Shown here: one piece after another, positions 62,801 through 64,000 of the stretch
Numbering within the stretch: the first letter of the stretch is position 1
Layout of the letters: every line of letters starts with the position of its first letter
From: an uncultured Clostridia bacterium
Lineage (GTDB): Bacteria; Bacillota; Clostridia; Lachnospirales; CAG-274
Length of the DNA stretch: 64,000 nucleotides
Assembly (NCBI GenBank): GCA_947630725.1
Contig: CANRIS010000004.1
Span: forward strand, 1 to 64,000
Reading direction: 5' to 3'
Translations under genes and position numbers: made by a program
Notes under the pieces: generated by a model
Databases searched by the model: none
Seen by the model: the letters and a program-made list of their open reading frames with translations, nothing else
What the model was told of the DNA's origin: nothing

Positions 62801-64000
62801 CATTTCTCGGCTTTGAGGGCGACAAAGAACCAGATATAGACCTGAACTTTTCGGGCGAGTATCAGGCAGGCGCCCACAAATACACAGAAGAGCTTTTCGG
62901 AAAGGACTTTGTTTTCAAGGCAGGCACTATTTCTGCCCTAAAAGAAAAAACAGCCTATGGATATGTCAAAAAATATATCGAACAAAAGGGCTTATCCATA
63001 AACAACGCCGAAATAAACAGGCTCGACCAGAGATGTATGGGCATAAAAAAGACTACGGGTCAGCACCCCGGCGGACTTATGGTCGTTCCCAGCGACAACT
63101 CCATATACAATTTCTGCCCGATACAGCACCCTGCCAACAAAATAAGCTCGGACGTTATAATAACCCACTTTGACTATCACTCCATAAGCGGCAGACTTCT
63201 GAAGCTTGACGAGCTTGGACACGATGTGCCTACCATAATGCATATGTACAGGGAAATGACCGGCGTAGACCCTGTGAGCGTCCCCATGGGAGACAAAAAG
63301 GTTATGTCGCTGTTTACATCTCCCGAGGCTCTGGGGCTTACTCCGCAGGATCTCGGCGGCATAAAGACAGGCTCTCTGGGGCTGCCCGAGTTCGGCACCG
63401 AAAACGCAAGGCAGATGCTCATAGAGACTCAGCCCACAACATTTTCGGAGCTTGTGCGGCTTTCGGGACTTGCCCACGGCACGGACGTATGGGCAGGAAA
63501 CGCTCAGGAGCTTATAAGAAACAAGACTGCCACGCTGAAAGAGGTTATCGCCACAAGAGACGACATTATGACATATCTCATTTCTATGGGTATTCCCAAT
63601 AAGGATTCGTTTACCATTATGGAAAGCGTCCGAAAGGGCAAGGGGCTGACACCTGAGTGGGAGGCTCTTATGAGGGAGCATAACGTGCCCGAGTGGTATA
63701 TAGAATCCTGCAAAAAAATCAAATATATGTTCCCCAAGGGTCACGCCGCGGCATATGTTACAAGCGCAGTCAGAATAGGTTATTTTAAAATATACTATCC
63801 CTATGCCTTCTATGCAGCAATATTCTCTATGAAGCTGGATCAGTTCAGCTACAGAACCTGCTGTTTCGGCAGAGAAAGGGTTCTAGCCCGTATGAAGGAG
63901 ATCGACCTTCTGGGCAAGGAGGCATCCGACAACGACAAAAAAGAAAGAACCGTCCTTGAGCTTGTGAACGAAATGTATCTGCGTGGGCTTAGGTTTGTTC
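59887..64000 (+). CDS. polC: DNA polymerase III PolC (C-terminus beyond window)
   Basis: The frame is open from ATG 59887 to the window edge, 1371 codons; PolC is usually about 1430, so only the last part is missing. The order is N-terminal domain, OB fold (about 230-330), PHP domain starting VELHLHTNLSEMDG (near 348) with DHGV, and proofreading exonuclease inserted at about 430 (FVVFDIETTGL, GHNVGFDIGF, HHRAVDDA). The second PHP part follows, then the polymerase with PVGSRGSVGSS, a CPKC...CPVC zinc site, PDIDLNFSGEYQ (near 981, catalytic Asp pair) and THFDYHSISGRLLKLDELGHD. It is the main replicative polymerase of low-GC Gram-positives. Start follows GGAATGATTTT. Confidence 0.95.
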   Translation, partial: MESRNFTKVFGSLEMPSAVRTGLRSLDVEGVSINRSVPSIEICLKGSHIVNESHIDKFRQCLLRSLGYVKKADIKIKYDIKDDVSVILNSYFGNILSAVENENRFCRFALEKSKPEIKENKIVFELGCVGAFLLYKNKTDRVIKELLRDRFGLEYDIEFKDSKAPLKIVRREETRTERSSEDMYTDEYSGRVPTEKRTENRTVASPKPEYKKMPRFSSRVTEITEEPIPIRGNIIDGKEVVFAGRIIKTEITETRKKKYIVKMDITDDTYSVTVKFFTDPEEYEDSYRDIVEYDKSAFEKKKLKYVIVKGVIGYDSFADELILNMKAVSKGQPPKLMRADNAEKKRVELHLHTNLSEMDGVSSFSSYVQRAAEWGHRAIALTDHGVVQAYPEAMSVSKEYGVKVLYGCEAYLMNDIDFICQGSADRSFSDEFVVFDIETTGLKKETDKIIEIGAVKLKNGQKTDEFSALINPGRRLTEEITKLTGITDEDLADKPSEDVVVPQFIDFCRDAVIVGHNVGFDIGFIRKFAVEHGIFLDNTVIDTMGLSQLLFGKLKNHKLDTVCSHLGVSLHNHHRAVDDATATAGIFSEMTKLLEKRGVSSVKDINAYALENMEKNNINGYYHAIILVSEQQGIRNLYELISDAHLKYFKRRPRIPKSELIRLRDGLIVGSACEAGELFTALYEDAPESRIKELVDFYDYLEIQPIDNNEFMIDNKSKSGKAVRDREKLIEINKRITALGEKYNKPVAATCDCHFLDPEDELYRRIIMVGSGFEGAEKQPPLFYRTTEEMLEEFDYLGKEKAYEVVVENTNKIADMIGDILPIPNGTYAPHIEGADEQLRDICYKKAHEIYGDKLPDVVKDRLETELSSIISNGYGVLYVIAQRLVWNSNENGYPVGSRGSVGSSFAATMAGITEVNPLEPHYYCPKCRYSDFDSDIVKKMAGTSGFDLPDRKCPVCNTELIKEGQAIPFQTFLGFEGDKEPDIDLNFSGEYQAGAHKYTEELFGKDFVFKAGTISALKEKTAYGYVKKYIEQKGLSINNAEINRLDQRCMGIKKTTGQHPGGLMVVPSDNSIYNFCPIQHPANKISSDVIITHFDYHSISGRLLKLDELGHDVPTIMHMYREMTGVDPVSVPMGDKKVMSLFTSPEALGLTPQDLGGIKTGSLGLPEFGTENARQMLIETQPTTFSELVRLSGLAHGTDVWAGNAQELIRNKTATLKEVIATRDDIMTYLISMGIPNKDSFTIMESVRKGKGLTPEWEALMREHNVPEWYIESCKKIKYMFPKGHAAAYVTSAVRIGYFKIYYPYAFYAAIFSMKLDQFSYRTCCFGRERVLARMKEIDLLGKEASDNDKKERTVLELVNEMYLRGLRFV

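Overview
The window looks like a chromosomal segment of a Gram-positive, spore-forming Clostridia (Firmicutes) bacterium. Supporting signs are the yqfC-yqfD-phoH-pgpH-ybeY sporulation/housekeeping string, the uppS-cdsA-dxr-rseP-ispG-polC string with a PolC-type replicase, a tRNA(Trp)-type T-box ahead of the trp genes, strong AGGAGG ribosome sites, and heavy use of ATA and AGA codons. No species can be named from the sequence alone.

Layout. (1) 1-9.5 kb is the right end of a prophage. It has a collagen-like tail fibre broken by an in-frame TAG, a tail-associated protein, a PLOD-type glycosyltransferase, a short nucleotide-sugar-dehydrogenase-like protein, an XhlA-like protein, an SPP1-type holin and an amidase endolysin. 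These are followed by two tandem ~400-bp units that look like type I toxin-antitoxin loci, and a large serine integrase. (2) 9.5-10.2 kb is non-coding and carries dispersed GCCAWAAGGTT motifs, a plausible attachment or operator region. (3) 10.2-33.5 kb is one long surface-polysaccharide locus, all on the plus strand. It holds a GT39-like/UbiA-like pair, a three-gene set suited to UDP-galacturonate supply, GDP-D-glycero-D-manno-heptose synthesis (hddA, an hddC-gmhB fusion, gmhA) with a GDP-sugar 4,6-dehydratase-like enzyme, a TagA-type glycosyltransferase, several GTs, acetyltransferases, a Wzy-like polymerase, a Wzx flippase, a TupA-like ATP-grasp protein and a sodium:solute symporter with a 41-residue partner. 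(4) 33.7-33.9 kb holds tRNA-Leu(AAG). (5) 34.2-40.9 kb holds a Trp T-box leader, three ~168-bp tandem repeats, and trpEGCFBA without trpD. (6) 41-43.6 kb holds a blaI/blaR1/nim group. (7) 43.7-45.4 kb holds two minus-strand genes (DUF3793, DUF975). (8) 45.6-64 kb holds conserved housekeeping genes, ending inside polC.

How the parts fit. The locus genes together could make, acetylate, polymerise and export a surface glycan containing heptose or 6-deoxyheptose and uronic acid. Base composition is patchy: sugar-nucleotide genes resemble the housekeeping genes, while glycosyltransferase and membrane genes are visibly richer in A+T. That pattern fits modular exchange of glycan genes.

Most noteworthy: a collagen-like phage fibre next to a glycosyltransferase resembling those that glycosylate collagen, the duplicated convergent small-toxin/antisense-RNA units, and the trp operon without trpD behind a distant T-box and unexplained tandem repeats.
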